Shown here piece by piece: positions 1 through 8,014 of a stretch of 11,049 nucleotides of DNA; positions within the stretch are counted from its first letter, which is position 1, and the number at the start of each line of letters is the position of its first letter. Under the pieces are notes generated by a model that ran no database searches, was not told the origin of the DNA, and saw nothing but the letters and a program-made list of their open reading frames with translations. This DNA is from Bacteroidales bacterium. GTDB taxonomy: Bacteria; Bacteroidota; Bacteroidia; Bacteroidales; UBA932. Both the position numbers and the translations under genes were made by a program. The DNA lies in contig JAFUQW010000005.1 in NCBI GenBank assembly GCA_017472115.1, positions 1 to 11,049 on the forward strand. The letters are read 5' to 3'.

Positions 1-2952
1 CGCAATCTCCTTCATCTGCTTTCCATAGATCTTTCCGAGAGTCTTGAAGTTAGGCTTGATTTTCTTTGTGATAAGGCCTGTGGTGTCTGATATGAACTCT
101 GCTTCCTTCACATTCACCTCACCCAGAATCAGATCCTTGACTGCCTCAAGCTGGTCCTTAACATGTGCATCGAGCACTGGAATGATGAGCTTCGAAAGAG
201 GCTTGCGTACATTGATCTCAGCCTTGCGGCGAAGAGCGAGAACCATCGAAGTCGCTCTCTGTGCAAGTGCCATTCTTTCCTCGAGGTCCTTGTCAACCAC
301 AGTCTCGTCGTAAGCAGGCATAGCCACATAGTGGACAGACTCAGACTCCCCTTCCACAAGGTCGAGATAGAGACGGTCCATGAAGAACGGTGCGATAGGA
401 GCCGATAGCTTCGACACAGCAACAAGAACCTGATAGAGGGTCTGATAAGCCGAAAGCTTGTCCGTATCCATCGAGCCGCCCCAGAATCTCTTTCTTCCCA
501 GGCGCACATACCAGTTGCTGACATGATCGCAGACAAAATCCTGAATCAGACGGCCAGCCGTCGTGATGTCATAATCCTCGTATGCGGCAACGACATCCTT
601 CACGAGGGTATTGAGAAGAGATATGATCCATCTGTCGATCTCCGGACGCTCTGACATCGGCACTGCCTCTGACTTAGGGTCGAAGCCGTCGATGTTGGCG
701 TAGAGAGCGAAGAACGAATATGTATTGTAGAGTGTTCCGAAGAATTTACGTCTTACCTCGTCAACGCCGTTGGCATCGAAACGGAGGTTGTCCCATGGCT
801 GGGAGTTGGTGAGCATGTACCAGCGGAGGGCATCAGCGCCGTATGTATCGAGAGCCCAGAACGGATCCACTGCATTGCCGAGACGCTTGCTCATCTTGTT
901 TCCGTCCTTGTCGAGCACGAGACCGTTGGAGATGACGCGCCTGAACGCACACTTGTCGCTGACCATAGTGTTGATCGCATGGAGGGTATAGAACCATCCT
1001 CGGGTCTGATCGACACCCTCTGCGATGAAGTCAGCCGTGATGCCGAACTTGTCTGAACCGAGGTTGCGGAGACCTTCCTGTGCATATGGCATAGCACCCG
1101 AGTCGAACCACACGTCGATAAGGTCAAGCTCGCGGGTCATCTTCTTTCCGCTCTCAGAAACGAGGAAGATGTTGTCAACGTATGGACGGTGGATATCGAT
1201 CTTGTCGTAGTTTTCCTTGGACATATCCTCCGGGTCGAAGCCCCTGGCTGCAAAAGGATTCTCAGTCATGAATCCTGCAGCGACTGCCTTGTCGATCTCA
1301 GCATAGAGTTCCTTTATTGAGCCGATGCACTTTTCTTCCTTACCGTCCTCAGACACCCAGATAGGGAGAGGCGTACCCCAATAGCGGCTGCGGCTGAGGT
1401 TCCAGTCCTGGATGTTTTCAAGCCACTTTCCGAAACGGCCTGTACCGGTTGACTCCGGTTTCCACATGATCTGCTCGTTGAGTTCCATCATCCTTTCGCG
1501 AACTGCTGTGGTCTTGATGAACCAAGAGTTGAGAGGATAGTAGAGGACCGGCTTGTCCGTGCGCCAGCAATGAGGATAGTTGTGGGTATGCTTCTCGATC
1601 CTGAACGCCTTGTTCTGCTGCTTGAGCATCACGCAGATGTCAACGTCAAGAGTAGGAGCGTCCTCTGGAAGTTCCGCATCATATGCGTTCTTCACATAGC
1701 GTCCTGCCCACTCCCTGTAGTCCTCGGACATGTTTGCCGCAGCATACTCAGGATCAAGGTCCTCGATGCGGAAGAAACGTCCGCGAAGATCGACCTGAGC
1801 CTGGAGATCGCCGTTGCGGTCAACCACCTGAAGGCCCGGTACGCCTGCAAGTCTTGCGACCTTGGCGTCATCCGCACCGAAGGTAGGAGCGATATGCACG
1901 ATACCTGTACCGTCTTCAGTAGTGACATAGTCTCCAGGGATCACCTTGAATGCGCCCTCACCCGGATTGAACCAAGGGATGAGCTGCTCGTAACGGATGC
2001 CTGTGAGTTCCGATCCCTTGAGAGTGCCTTCAAGCACCCTGAAAGGAACAAGTTTGTCGCCGGGCTTGTAGTCCTCGAGCTTCAGTTCGGCGGCCTTAGG
2101 GCTGAAATGAGCGCTCACAAGTGCCTGAGCCACAACATAGAGAGCCGGCTGACCTGTGTATGGATTGAATGAGAGAACTCTCACATAGTCGATATTCGGA
2201 CCGACGCAGAGTGCGGTGTTTGAAGGGAGGGTCCAAGGAGTCGTGGTCCACGCAAGGAAATATGCAGGAACGCCCTCACTGAAGAGGAACTCCGACTTCT
2301 CGTCACGGATCACAGCGAACTGGGCTGTGGCAGTGGTATCCTTCACGTCGCGGTAGCAGCCCGGCTGGTTGAGTTCATGGGTACTCAGACCTGTACCGGC
2401 GGCCGGTGAATAAGGCTGGATGGACTTGCCCTTGTAAAGAAGTCCCTTGTCATAGATCTTCTTGAGAAGGAACCAGAGAGTCTCGATATAACGGTTGTCA
2501 TAGGTGATGTACGGATCGTCCATATCCACCCAATAACCCACACGCTCTGTCATGTTCACCCACTCCGCTGTATATTTCATGACCTCTTTGCGGCATGCGT
2601 CGTTATATTCTTCCACACTGATCTTCGTTCCGATGTCTTCCTTGGTGATGCCCAGCTTCTTCTCCACACCGAGCTCCACAGGAAGTCCGTGAGTGTCCCA
2701 TCCTGCACGACGGTTCACCTTATATCCGCTCTGGGTCTTGTAACGGCAGATGGCGTCCTTGATCGAACGTGCCATGACATGGTGGATGCCGGGCATACCG
2801 TTGGCAGAAGGCGGTCCTTCGAAGAAAATGAATTCAGGGGCACCTTCTCTCAGTTCAAGAGACTTTTCAAACGCATGGTTCTTCTTCCATCTGTCGAGCA
2901 CCTCGTTGCCTGCCGCAACAAGATCAAGACCTTTATATTCCTTAAATGACAT
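1..2952 (-). CDS. ileS: Isoleucyl-tRNA synthetase, type 2 (eukaryote-like), 3' end cut by window edge
   Basis: Cytoplasmic class I synthetase that charges tRNA-Ile with isoleucine using ATP and clears misactivated valine. One uninterrupted frame of 984 codons runs from the ATG at 2952-2950 to the window edge; type 2 enzymes usually exceed 1,000 residues, so only the C-terminal tRNA-binding part is missing. Visible landmarks: the class I signature at residues 55-58 reads GIHH (2779-2790) where HxGH is expected; the threonine-rich CP1 editing motif WTTTPWTLPSNT is at 235-246 (2215-2250); the editing-site GADD is at 359-362 (1867-1878), preceded by GTGIVHIAPTF; a WFDSG motif follows in the Rossmann core; and the second signature is KMSKR at 686-690 (883-897). 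KMSKR is the form seen in eukaryote-like IleRS. I chose the ATG at 2952 because the N-terminus then starts about 40 residues before the conserved EGPPSANG segment. It is divergent from cvpA. The identification is very secure. Confidence 0.97.
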   Translation of the reverse strand, partial: MSFKEYKGLDLVAAGNEVLDRWKKNHAFEKSLELREGAPEFIFFEGPPSANGMPGIHHVMARSIKDAICRYKTQSGYKVNRRAGWDTHGLPVELGVEKKLGITKEDIGTKISVEEYNDACRKEVMKYTAEWVNMTERVGYWVDMDDPYITYDNRYIETLWFLLKKIYDKGLLYKGKSIQPYSPAAGTGLSTHELNQPGCYRDVKDTTATAQFAVIRDEKSEFLFSEGVPAYFLAWTTTPWTLPSNTALCVGPNIDYVRVLSFNPYTGQPALYVVAQALVSAHFSPKAAELKLEDYKPGDKLVPFRVLEGTLKGSELTGIRYEQLIPWFNPGEGAFKVIPGDYVTTEDGTGIVHIAPTFGADDAKVARLAGVPGLQVVDRNGDLQAQVDLRGRFFRIEDLDPEYAAANMSEDYREWAGRYVKNAYDAELPEDAPTLDVDICVMLKQQNKAFRIEKHTHNYPHCWRTDKPVLYYPLNSWFIKTTAVRERMMELNEQIMWKPESTGTGRFGKWLENIQDWNLSRSRYWGTPLPIWVSEDGKEEKCIGSIKELYAEIDKAVAAGFMTENPFAARGFDPEDMSKENYDKIDIHRPYVDNIFLVSESGKKMTRELDLIDVWFDSGAMPYAQEGLRNLGSDKFGITADFIAEGVDQTRGWFYTLHAINTMVSDKCAFRRVISNGLVLDKDGNKMSKRLGNAVDPFWALDTYGADALRWYMLTNSQPWDNLRFDANGVDEVRRKFFGTLYNTYSFFALYANIDGFDPKSEAVPMSERPEIDRWIISLLNTLVKDVVAAYEDYDITTAGRLIQDFVCDHVSNWYVRLGRKRFWGGSMDTDKLSAYQTLYQVLVAVSKLSAPIAPFFMDRLYLDLVEGESESVHYVAMPAYDETVVDKDLEERMALAQRATSMVLALRRKAEINVRKPLSKLIIPVLDAHVKDQLEAVKDLILGEVNVKEAEFISDTTGLITKKIKPNFKTLGKIYGKQMKEIA

Positions 2953-3039
2953 AAATGAAATTTATTTTACCTATTTTTGCAGACGGTTTGGCCCGCCCGG
3001 ATTTTTCAAACCGCAAAGATAATCATTTTAAGGAAATAT
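2953..3039. promoter_or_regulatory. Divergent promoter region between ileS and cvpA
   Basis: This 87-base spacer separates two divergent start codons and carries one Bacteroidota-type -7 box (TAnnTTTG) per strand. On plus, TATTTTTG at 2972-2979 would start a transcript around 54 bases before cvpA. On minus, TATCTTTG (plus-strand CAAAGATA at 3014-3021) would give ileS a leader of about 50 bases. Neither box has a clear upstream TTTG at the usual distance of about 20 bases, so the calls rest on the -7 match alone. The two predicted transcripts would overlap head to head within the spacer. I see no T-box-like leader for ileS; the space is too short for one. Confidence 0.4.
3030..3036 (+). promoter_or_regulatory. 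Ribosome binding site that decides the cvpA start
   Basis: AAGGAAA lies 3 bases before the ATG at 3040. That is close, but it is the only purine-rich stretch near a start in this frame. It supports the internal ATG over an in-frame ATG at 2977, which would add 21 residues of non-membrane sequence and fall inside the predicted -7 box of the promoter. Confidence 0.45.
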
Positions 3040-3537
3040 ATGAATATACTGGATATCATTCTTTTAATATGCTTCATTCCCGCTGTGGTTCAGGGCATTC
3101 GCAAAGGCTTCATCTCGCAGGTGATTTCGATCGTATCGCTGATCCTGGGCATCTGGCTGTCCGCACGATTCGCCTCGGCCGTGAGCGGATGGATAGGTCA
3201 ATGGATAACCGCTTCGGGACAGGTACTTGAAATCGTCGCTTTCGCACTGATACTGATTCTTGTATTCCTTGCTCTCGGAGCCATAGGCAAGCTGCTTGAG
3301 GCGACGATCAGGCTCATCATGCTTGGCTGGCTGAACAAACTGCTCGGAGTGGTATTTGCGCTTCTCAAGACCATGCTGATAGTGGGCCTGGTGATCATGG
3401 CCTTCAGCTCGCTGAATGACACGTTCGGATTCGTGAAGGATGAGGTATTGAACCAGTCGGCGCTCTACCCTCCTTTGAAGAAGATAGCCAACGACATTTT
3501 CCCATACCTGAGGGACATGATATTCTGGAACAAATAA
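3040..3537 (+). CDS. cvpA: CvpA family integral membrane protein
   Basis: This 165-residue inner-membrane protein resembles the CvpA / colicin V production family. The start MNILDIILLICFIPAVVQG is typical, with a GxRKGF turn at about residues 19-24 after the first helix. Four hydrophobic segments are visible at roughly 2-18, 24-45, 62-83 and 99-122, followed by a polar tail with the family-like pattern SALYPPLKKIANDIFPYL (140-157). The molecular role of CvpA outside colicin V export is not settled; it has been linked to envelope stress and bile tolerance in enterobacteria. No colicin or microcin gene is nearby, so export of such a peptide is not implied. tsaB follows after 40 bases on the same strand, which suggests co-transcription. 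The family call is secure and the function is not. Confidence 0.88.
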   Translation: MNILDIILLICFIPAVVQGIRKGFISQVISIVSLILGIWLSARFASAVSGWIGQWITASGQVLEIVAFALILILVFLALGAIGKLLEATIRLIMLGWLNKLLGVVFALLKTMLIVGLVIMAFSSLNDTFGFVKDEVLNQSALYPPLKKIANDIFPYLRDMIFWNK

Positions 3538-3577
3538 TCCTGCCGCCCGCAAAGGGTTGCGAAAACGGTTCAGAACA

Positions 3578-4321
3578 ATGGAGAGAATAATACTTATTGA
3601 AACATCAACGGCTCTTTGCTCCGCAGCTCTTGCCGAGGACGGAGTCATCGTTGCTTATCGTGAAAGTTCCGCTCCCAAGGCACATGCTTCGCTTACGGCC
3701 GTATTCATCCGGGAAATGCTTTCAGAGCGCGGTCTCGGAGTGTCCGACTGCAACGCCGTCTGCGTGAGCATGGGCCCCGGTTCATACACCGGGCTTCGCG
3801 TAGGCGTTTCAACAGCCAAGGGCCTATGCTTCGGAGCCGGGATCCCACTGATTGCCGTAGGAACGCTTGAGACGCTTGTGGCACAGGCGGCGGGGATTCC
3901 CGGTCAGGCCGGGAATGACGGGAATGACGGATCGACTGCCGATTACAAGTACATCGTCCCGATGATCGACGCCCGCAGGATGGAGGTATATACTGCCGTA
4001 TGGAAGCCGGAATGCGACACGGCATCAGCAGACAGCTGGAAACAGATCACGGAAACGGCACCGATGATAATCGACGAAAACAGTTTCGCAGACATACTTG
4101 CCGACGGTCCGGTCCTTTTCATCGGTGACGGAGCAGGGAAATGCGCCGATGTCCTCAAGCACCCGAACGCACACTTCCTCCAGTGCCATCCTAAGGCATC
4201 ATCGATGCTGGCACCGGCAGTCCGGACATATAAAGAAAAACGATTCGAAGATGTCGCATACTTCGAACCGTTCTATCTTAAGGAATTCGTCGCTACAGTC
4301 AGCAAGAAGAAATTATTCTGA
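3578..4321 (+). CDS. tsaB: tRNA threonylcarbamoyladenosine biosynthesis protein TsaB
   Basis: TsaB (YeaZ) is the scaffold partner of TsaD in the complex that adds threonylcarbamoyl to A37 of tRNAs reading ANN codons. It has an ASKHA fold but is not itself catalytic. The protein has 247 residues. It opens MERIILIETSTALCS, and the family signatures GPGSYTGLRVG (67-77) and PMIDARRMEVY (128-138) are intact. The ATG at 3578 is preferred over a TTG at 3557, which would only add MRKRFRT before the first beta strand. Residues 106-118 (GIPGQAGNDGNDG) form a low-complexity insert encoded by a GC-rich palindrome between the two conserved blocks, so the protein is somewhat longer than the usual figure of about 230. 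The gene is probably co-transcribed with cvpA. Its last 9 bases overlap the convergent S41 protease gene. Confidence 0.93.
   Translation: MERIILIETSTALCSAALAEDGVIVAYRESSAPKAHASLTAVFIREMLSERGLGVSDCNAVCVSMGPGSYTGLRVGVSTAKGLCFGAGIPLIAVGTLETLVAQAAGIPGQAGNDGNDGSTADYKYIVPMIDARRMEVYTAVWKPECDTASADSWKQITETAPMIIDENSFADILADGPVLFIGDGAGKCADVLKHPNAHFLQCHPKASSMLAPAVRTYKEKRFEDVAYFEPFYLKEFVATVSKKKLF
3893..3931. repeat. Palindromic GC-rich insert within tsaB
   Basis: ATTCCCGG (3896-3903) and CCGGGAAT (3909-3916) form a perfect 8-base inverted repeat around a 5-base loop. The right arm runs into a tandem 9-mer, GGGAATGAC at 3911-3919 and again at 3920-3928. The stretch stays in frame and encodes residues 106-118 of TsaB. 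The composition differs from the flanking coding sequence, and the form recalls REP-like palindromes and the in-gene palindromic elements known in Rickettsia. I found no second copy in this window, so calling it a dispersed repeat is inference. Confidence 0.5.
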
Positions 4322-5911
4322 CGGCAACACATCGGAAGGATGGGCAAGAGCCGAAAGCAGGATATCATCTATCGGCAGATAAAAGCGATAGAAAGCTTCC
4401 TGATCAAGCTTGGAATAACGTCCTACGAGAGCGTTTATCTGAGGCATCATATAAGAGCGGCTTTCTTCCCATTCACCCTTGGCCGGTCTGAAACCGTCAA
4501 CCCGGGCAGCGTAGTCAAGGAACTGTCTCTCGAGATCCAAGGACTCCATATATGATTCCAGACGTGCGAAGTCATCTATTTCAGCAAGAGTCCCTTTATA
4601 CTTGTCAAACATGGCCGAAGCAAAGCGGACATGTGTGGCCTTGCGGTTGCATCTGATATAGAAGTCAGTAGCCTTGGTGGTATCGATCGGCACGAAAACG
4701 TCCGGTATTATTCCTCCGCCACCATATACCCGACGTCCTCTGACAGTATAATAGACGGCAGAAGTGTCAACCTTGATGCTGTCGGCGGATGTCATTTCTC
4801 CATGAGCATACCTTTCATATATGTCATACGCATAATCCTTGTCATAAGGCTTCTGGATACATCGGCCCGATGGTGTGTAGAACCTTGCCACTGTGAGCCT
4901 GATACCGGATCCGTCAGTAAAATTTATAGGTTCCTGAACCAGCCCCTTGCCGAAAGAACGACGGCCTACGATGACTCCCCTGTCATTATCCTGAATTGCT
5001 CCGGCAAAAATCTCAGACGAAGAGGCGGAACCGTCATTGATAAGGACAGACAAGCTTATATCCTTCAGACTGCCTCTTCCGTCTGCATTGAAATCCTGTC
5101 GAGGACGTTCCCTTCCCTCCATATATACAATCCCGTCACCTTCAGAAAGGAACTCATTGGAAAGACGCAGAGACTGATCCAGATACCCGCCGGTATTATC
5201 ACGCAGATCAAAGATGAGGCGCGTCATTCCCCGGGAAAGCAGCTTTTCCGAAGCCTCTTCGAACTCCTTGGAAGTCGTACGTGAAAATTTCGAAAGCTTG
5301 ATATAGCCGGTAGTGTCATCTAACATGAAGGCTGCATCTATGCAATGTACAGGTATCTTGTCACGAGTCAGCTCGAAAGGAATAAGACTGCCGCCACGAT
5401 TCACCATAAGCTTCACTTTTGATCCTGACGGTCCCTTCATCAGTCTGACCATGCTGTCCTGAGGAGTCCTGGTGCCTGCTATCGTCTTTTCACCGACCTT
5501 GATTATCCTGTCCCCCTGAATCAGACCGGCCTTTTCAGAAGGTCCGCCCGGTATGACGCTGAGTACTATTGCAGTATCGTTCGGTACATTGAACTGTATG
5601 CCTATACCATCGAAGTTGCCTGCAAGCTCGGTCTCGGATTCTTCCAATTCCACCGGAGGAAGATAAACGGAATGCGGATCGAGTTCAGCAAGAGCCGCAG
5701 AGACAGCCGCATCAGTCATTCCGGCCATATCGATTGTGTCAACATAATTCCTCTGCACCTCCTGAAGAATCAGGTTGAGCTTACGCCATCTGTTATAGTC
5801 ACCGTCAAACTTCCTGTCAGGAAGGAATCTGACTACCACCAGAGTGAGAAGCACTCCGAGGATGACTCCCAAGAGCGCCGTTGTCAAGCTGCTGTCAAAT
5901 ATCTTCTTCAT
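4313..5911 (-). CDS. S41 family C-terminal processing peptidase (CtpA-like)
   Basis: This envelope serine protease has 532 residues. An N-terminal signal anchor covers about residues 9-29, so the catalytic part should lie in the periplasm. A PDZ domain follows at about 95-175 (VIPGGPSEKAGLIQGDRIIKVG), then the S41 core. The Ser-Lys-Gln type active site is visible: NDGSASSSE at 292-300 with S297 as predicted nucleophile, and SFGKGLVQ at 319-326 with K322 as general base and Q326. Family members trim or degrade proteins from exposed C-termini; the substrate here is unknown. A long C-terminal region of about 130 residues follows the core. I chose the ATG at 5911 over a TTG at 5917 because it gives an ATGA overlap with the upstream deaminase gene, a translational coupling arrangement, and a normal MKK signal-anchor start. 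It is the last gene of the operon and converges with tsaB. Confidence 0.93.
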   Translation of the reverse strand: MKKIFDSSLTTALLGVILGVLLTLVVVRFLPDRKFDGDYNRWRKLNLILQEVQRNYVDTIDMAGMTDAAVSAALAELDPHSVYLPPVELEESETELAGNFDGIGIQFNVPNDTAIVLSVIPGGPSEKAGLIQGDRIIKVGEKTIAGTRTPQDSMVRLMKGPSGSKVKLMVNRGGSLIPFELTRDKIPVHCIDAAFMLDDTTGYIKLSKFSRTTSKEFEEASEKLLSRGMTRLIFDLRDNTGGYLDQSLRLSNEFLSEGDGIVYMEGRERPRQDFNADGRGSLKDISLSVLINDGSASSSEIFAGAIQDNDRGVIVGRRSFGKGLVQEPINFTDGSGIRLTVARFYTPSGRCIQKPYDKDYAYDIYERYAHGEMTSADSIKVDTSAVYYTVRGRRVYGGGGIIPDVFVPIDTTKATDFYIRCNRKATHVRFASAMFDKYKGTLAEIDDFARLESYMESLDLERQFLDYAARVDGFRPAKGEWEESRSYMMPQINALVGRYSKLDQEAFYRFYLPIDDILLSALAHPSDVLPSE

Positions 5912-6324
5912 TCGCAAGTCGTTTCAACCTGTTCCACTTCTATACCCGCCCTGCGGAGAAGATCTATCCCGTCCGTAAGCCTGTATGCATCACGATAGAC
6001 AACCCTCCTGATCCCGGCCTGGATTATGAGTTTCGCACATTCCATACACGGAGAAGCCGTTACATAAAGAGTAGCGCCTTTGCTGCTGTTACCGGACTGT
6101 GCAACCTTGGAAATCGCATTGGCCTCAGCATGAAGTACATATGGCTTGGTCACACCGTTCTCATCTTCACAGTTGTTCTCGAAACCGGACGGAGTACCGT
6201 TGTACCCGTCCGATATGATCATCCTGTCCTTTACAAGCAGTGCTCCAACCTGACGGCGCCTGCAATAGGAATTACGCGCCCAGACGCCTGCCATTTCAAT
6301 GTAGCTTTGGTCAAATTTTTCCAT
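5908..6324 (-). CDS. comEB: ComEB-type dCMP / deoxycytidylate deaminase
   Basis: This cytosolic zinc enzyme of 138 residues belongs to the cytidine/deoxycytidylate deaminase family and is predicted to convert dCMP to dUMP, feeding thymidylate synthesis. The zinc site is complete: HAE at 65-67 gives the H65 ligand and the E67 proton shuttle, and PCMEC at 92-96 gives C93 and C96. NCEDENG (51-57) and the YNGTPSGF segment (41-48) fit the dCMP deaminase subgroup rather than tRNA adenosine deaminase. The name ComEB comes from the Bacillus competence operon; the neighbours here give no link to competence. The start codon lies 2 bases after the stop of the acyl-CoA ligase gene, and its own TGA overlaps the start of the protease gene by 4 bases, so all three are very likely translated from one mRNA. 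Confidence 0.93.
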   Translation of the reverse strand: MEKFDQSYIEMAGVWARNSYCRRRQVGALLVKDRMIISDGYNGTPSGFENNCEDENGVTKPYVLHAEANAISKVAQSGNSSKGATLYVTASPCMECAKLIIQAGIRRVVYRDAYRLTDGIDLLRRAGIEVEQVETTCE

Positions 6325-6326
6325 TT

Positions 6327-7982
6327 TTATCGCTGATAGAGATAACGTTTGATACTCTTCTTAGGTGTACGCTCAAAATCCTCGGACATAACCTCTATCT
6401 TCTTGAGCTTAGCATAGTTAGGAAGTTCCTTATTAAGCTCTGCAAGAGTTCCTTCCATATATTTCACGAATGCGTCCTGCGGCATTCCGTCCTTTGCTCC
6501 CTGCGCGAAATCAGGATAGATAAGGGCTGTAAGACCTCCGTTATCCTCTATGACGAGAGAATCAACCACATATGGCTGACTGTTTATGACGGTCTCGACC
6601 TCTTCAGGGTAAATATTCTGGCCGCTCGGACCGAGGATCATGCACTTCGCACGTCCCTTGATGAAAAGACATCCGTCAGCATCAAGAATACCCATGTCAC
6701 CTGTACGGAACCACCCGTCCTCGGTGAACACCTCGGCTGTTGCATCTTCATTCTTATAATAGCCAAGGAATACATTAGCTCCCTTGACAAGAATTTCACC
6801 GGGAACATTCTGAGGGTCCTTCGAATTTATCCTGATCTCCATATTAGGAGCAGCCTTTCCGCATGAATAGAGTTTCTCTTCCTTCCAGTCATCGTAGGTG
6901 ATGATAGGAGCACACTCGGTCATACCGTAACCGACTGTGAACGGGAATCCCATTCTCTTGAAGAAGGCCTCGACTTCTGTATTGAATGCAGCTCCTCCGA
7001 TGATCACTTCATAGAACTCACCTCCGAAAGCATTCACCAGTTCTGTCCTTACCTTGTTGAGGACAACCTGATTAAGGCCCGGCATCTTCATCAGGAACTT
7101 GATTCCGTCCTTTTCAAGCACAGGCCGCACCTTGCTCTTATATATCTTCTCGATCACGAGAGGTACCGCAATGACGATAGTCGGTTTCACCTCGGCAAGA
7201 GCCTGCATTATGACCTTAGGGCTCGGGAGCCTTGAAAGGAAATGAACATGGCAGCCGACGGAAAGTTCATAGAGGACCTCAAACATGAGACCGTACATAT
7301 GGGCACATGGGAGCATCGACACCACTCTTGATGTATGATTGAGCTGAGGAAGAACCTTTCTTGCGAATTCCATGTTGGAGAATATCGCACGGTAAGGTAT
7401 CATTACGCCCTTGGAGAATCCCGAAGTACCTGATGTATAATTGATTACCGCAAGCTCATCCGGCTGATCCTCATAATAATCGAGAGCATCGGGAGTGAAT
7501 GCGTTCGGATACTTCCTTCCGAAAAGTTCATTGAGATGCTCGCGAGCCTCGATTATCTTTTCGTCAGCCGCAAAGAGAAGCTTGAACGTGTTGACCTGGA
7601 TGATGGCATGAAGGTCAGGCATTTCCGTCTCCGAAAGTCCTTCCCAGATGACATCGTCAACAAAGAGGATCTTGGCCTCGGAATGGTTGACGAGATGGTG
7701 GATGTTCGCCGACTTGAACTCATGAAGAAGCGGAACCGGAACGGCTCCGTAAGTCATAGTAGCGAGAAAAGCCACAGCCCAGTTGGCCTGGTTTCTCGAG
7801 CATAGTGCCACCTTGTCGCCCTTCTGGAGGCCACACTCCTCAAACATGATGTGGAGTTTCTCCATTCGTCTTGCGACATCTCCGAATTTAAGAGTGACAC
7901 CCTGATAGTTCGAAATCGCCGGGCGCTCCCAATTCTTTTTGAAGGCAGCTTCAAAAGTCTTGTTTACTGATGTGAATTCCAT
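6327..7982 (-). CDS. AMP-forming long-chain acyl-CoA ligase (ANL superfamily)
   Basis: This 551-residue adenylate-forming enzyme is predicted to activate a fatty acid with ATP and then load it on CoA or another thiol. The superfamily motifs are all present: P-loop YTSGTSGFSKG at 182-192, GYGMTE at 351-356, GWFRTGD at 423-429, the hinge stretch IKGRAKCMILGPSGQNIYPE at 441-460, and a C-terminal TPKKSIKRYLY at 539-549 whose lysines (541/542) match the position of the adenylation lysine. There is no signal peptide or membrane segment. The shortish C-terminal domain and full motif set fit FadD/FAA1-like enzymes; an acyl-ACP synthetase or an aryl acid ligase cannot be excluded. It lies 32 bases after the 702-residue unknown gene and 2 bases before comEB. 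The exact substrate is not readable from the sequence. Confidence 0.88.
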   Translation of the reverse strand: MEFTSVNKTFEAAFKKNWERPAISNYQGVTLKFGDVARRMEKLHIMFEECGLQKGDKVALCSRNQANWAVAFLATMTYGAVPVPLLHEFKSANIHHLVNHSEAKILFVDDVIWEGLSETEMPDLHAIIQVNTFKLLFAADEKIIEAREHLNELFGRKYPNAFTPDALDYYEDQPDELAVINYTSGTSGFSKGVMIPYRAIFSNMEFARKVLPQLNHTSRVVSMLPCAHMYGLMFEVLYELSVGCHVHFLSRLPSPKVIMQALAEVKPTIVIAVPLVIEKIYKSKVRPVLEKDGIKFLMKMPGLNQVVLNKVRTELVNAFGGEFYEVIIGGAAFNTEVEAFFKRMGFPFTVGYGMTECAPIITYDDWKEEKLYSCGKAAPNMEIRINSKDPQNVPGEILVKGANVFLGYYKNEDATAEVFTEDGWFRTGDMGILDADGCLFIKGRAKCMILGPSGQNIYPEEVETVINSQPYVVDSLVIEDNGGLTALIYPDFAQGAKDGMPQDAFVKYMEGTLAELNKELPNYAKLKKIEVMSEDFERTPKKSIKRYLYQR

Positions 7983-8014
7983 TATATTCCAAGTTAAAGT
8001 AAAGTTAAAGCAGT

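Noticed and set aside
1570..2172. Plus-strand open frame of 200 codons
   Set aside because: It is antisense to ileS, whose CP1 editing motifs are encoded on the other strand here; the translation resembles no family and has no start signal.
2779..2790. Reading the missing first His of HxGH as a sign that ileS is a pseudogene
   Set aside because: The frame is open for 984 codons, all other motifs are intact, and GxHH is a known natural variant of type 2 IleRS.
3557..3577. TTG start that would lengthen TsaB by 7 residues
   Set aside because: The added residues precede the conserved first beta strand, and the ATG at 3578 gives the normal family N-terminus.
3064..3648. Minus-strand open frame of 194 codons across cvpA and the start of tsaB
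   Set aside because: Its product is low-complexity and polar, and both plus-strand genes are well supported by family motifs.
4631..5284. Plus-strand open frame of 217 codons
   Set aside because: It is the antisense shadow of the S41 protease core, including the catalytic SFGKGLVQ region.
5912..5917. TTG start that would lengthen the S41 protease by 2 residues
   Set aside because: The ATG at 5911 forms a standard ATGA coupling with comEB and a typical MKK signal-anchor start.
6240..6866. Plus-strand open frame of 208 codons
   Set aside because: It is antisense to the end of the acyl-CoA ligase and the start of comEB, both with complete motifs.
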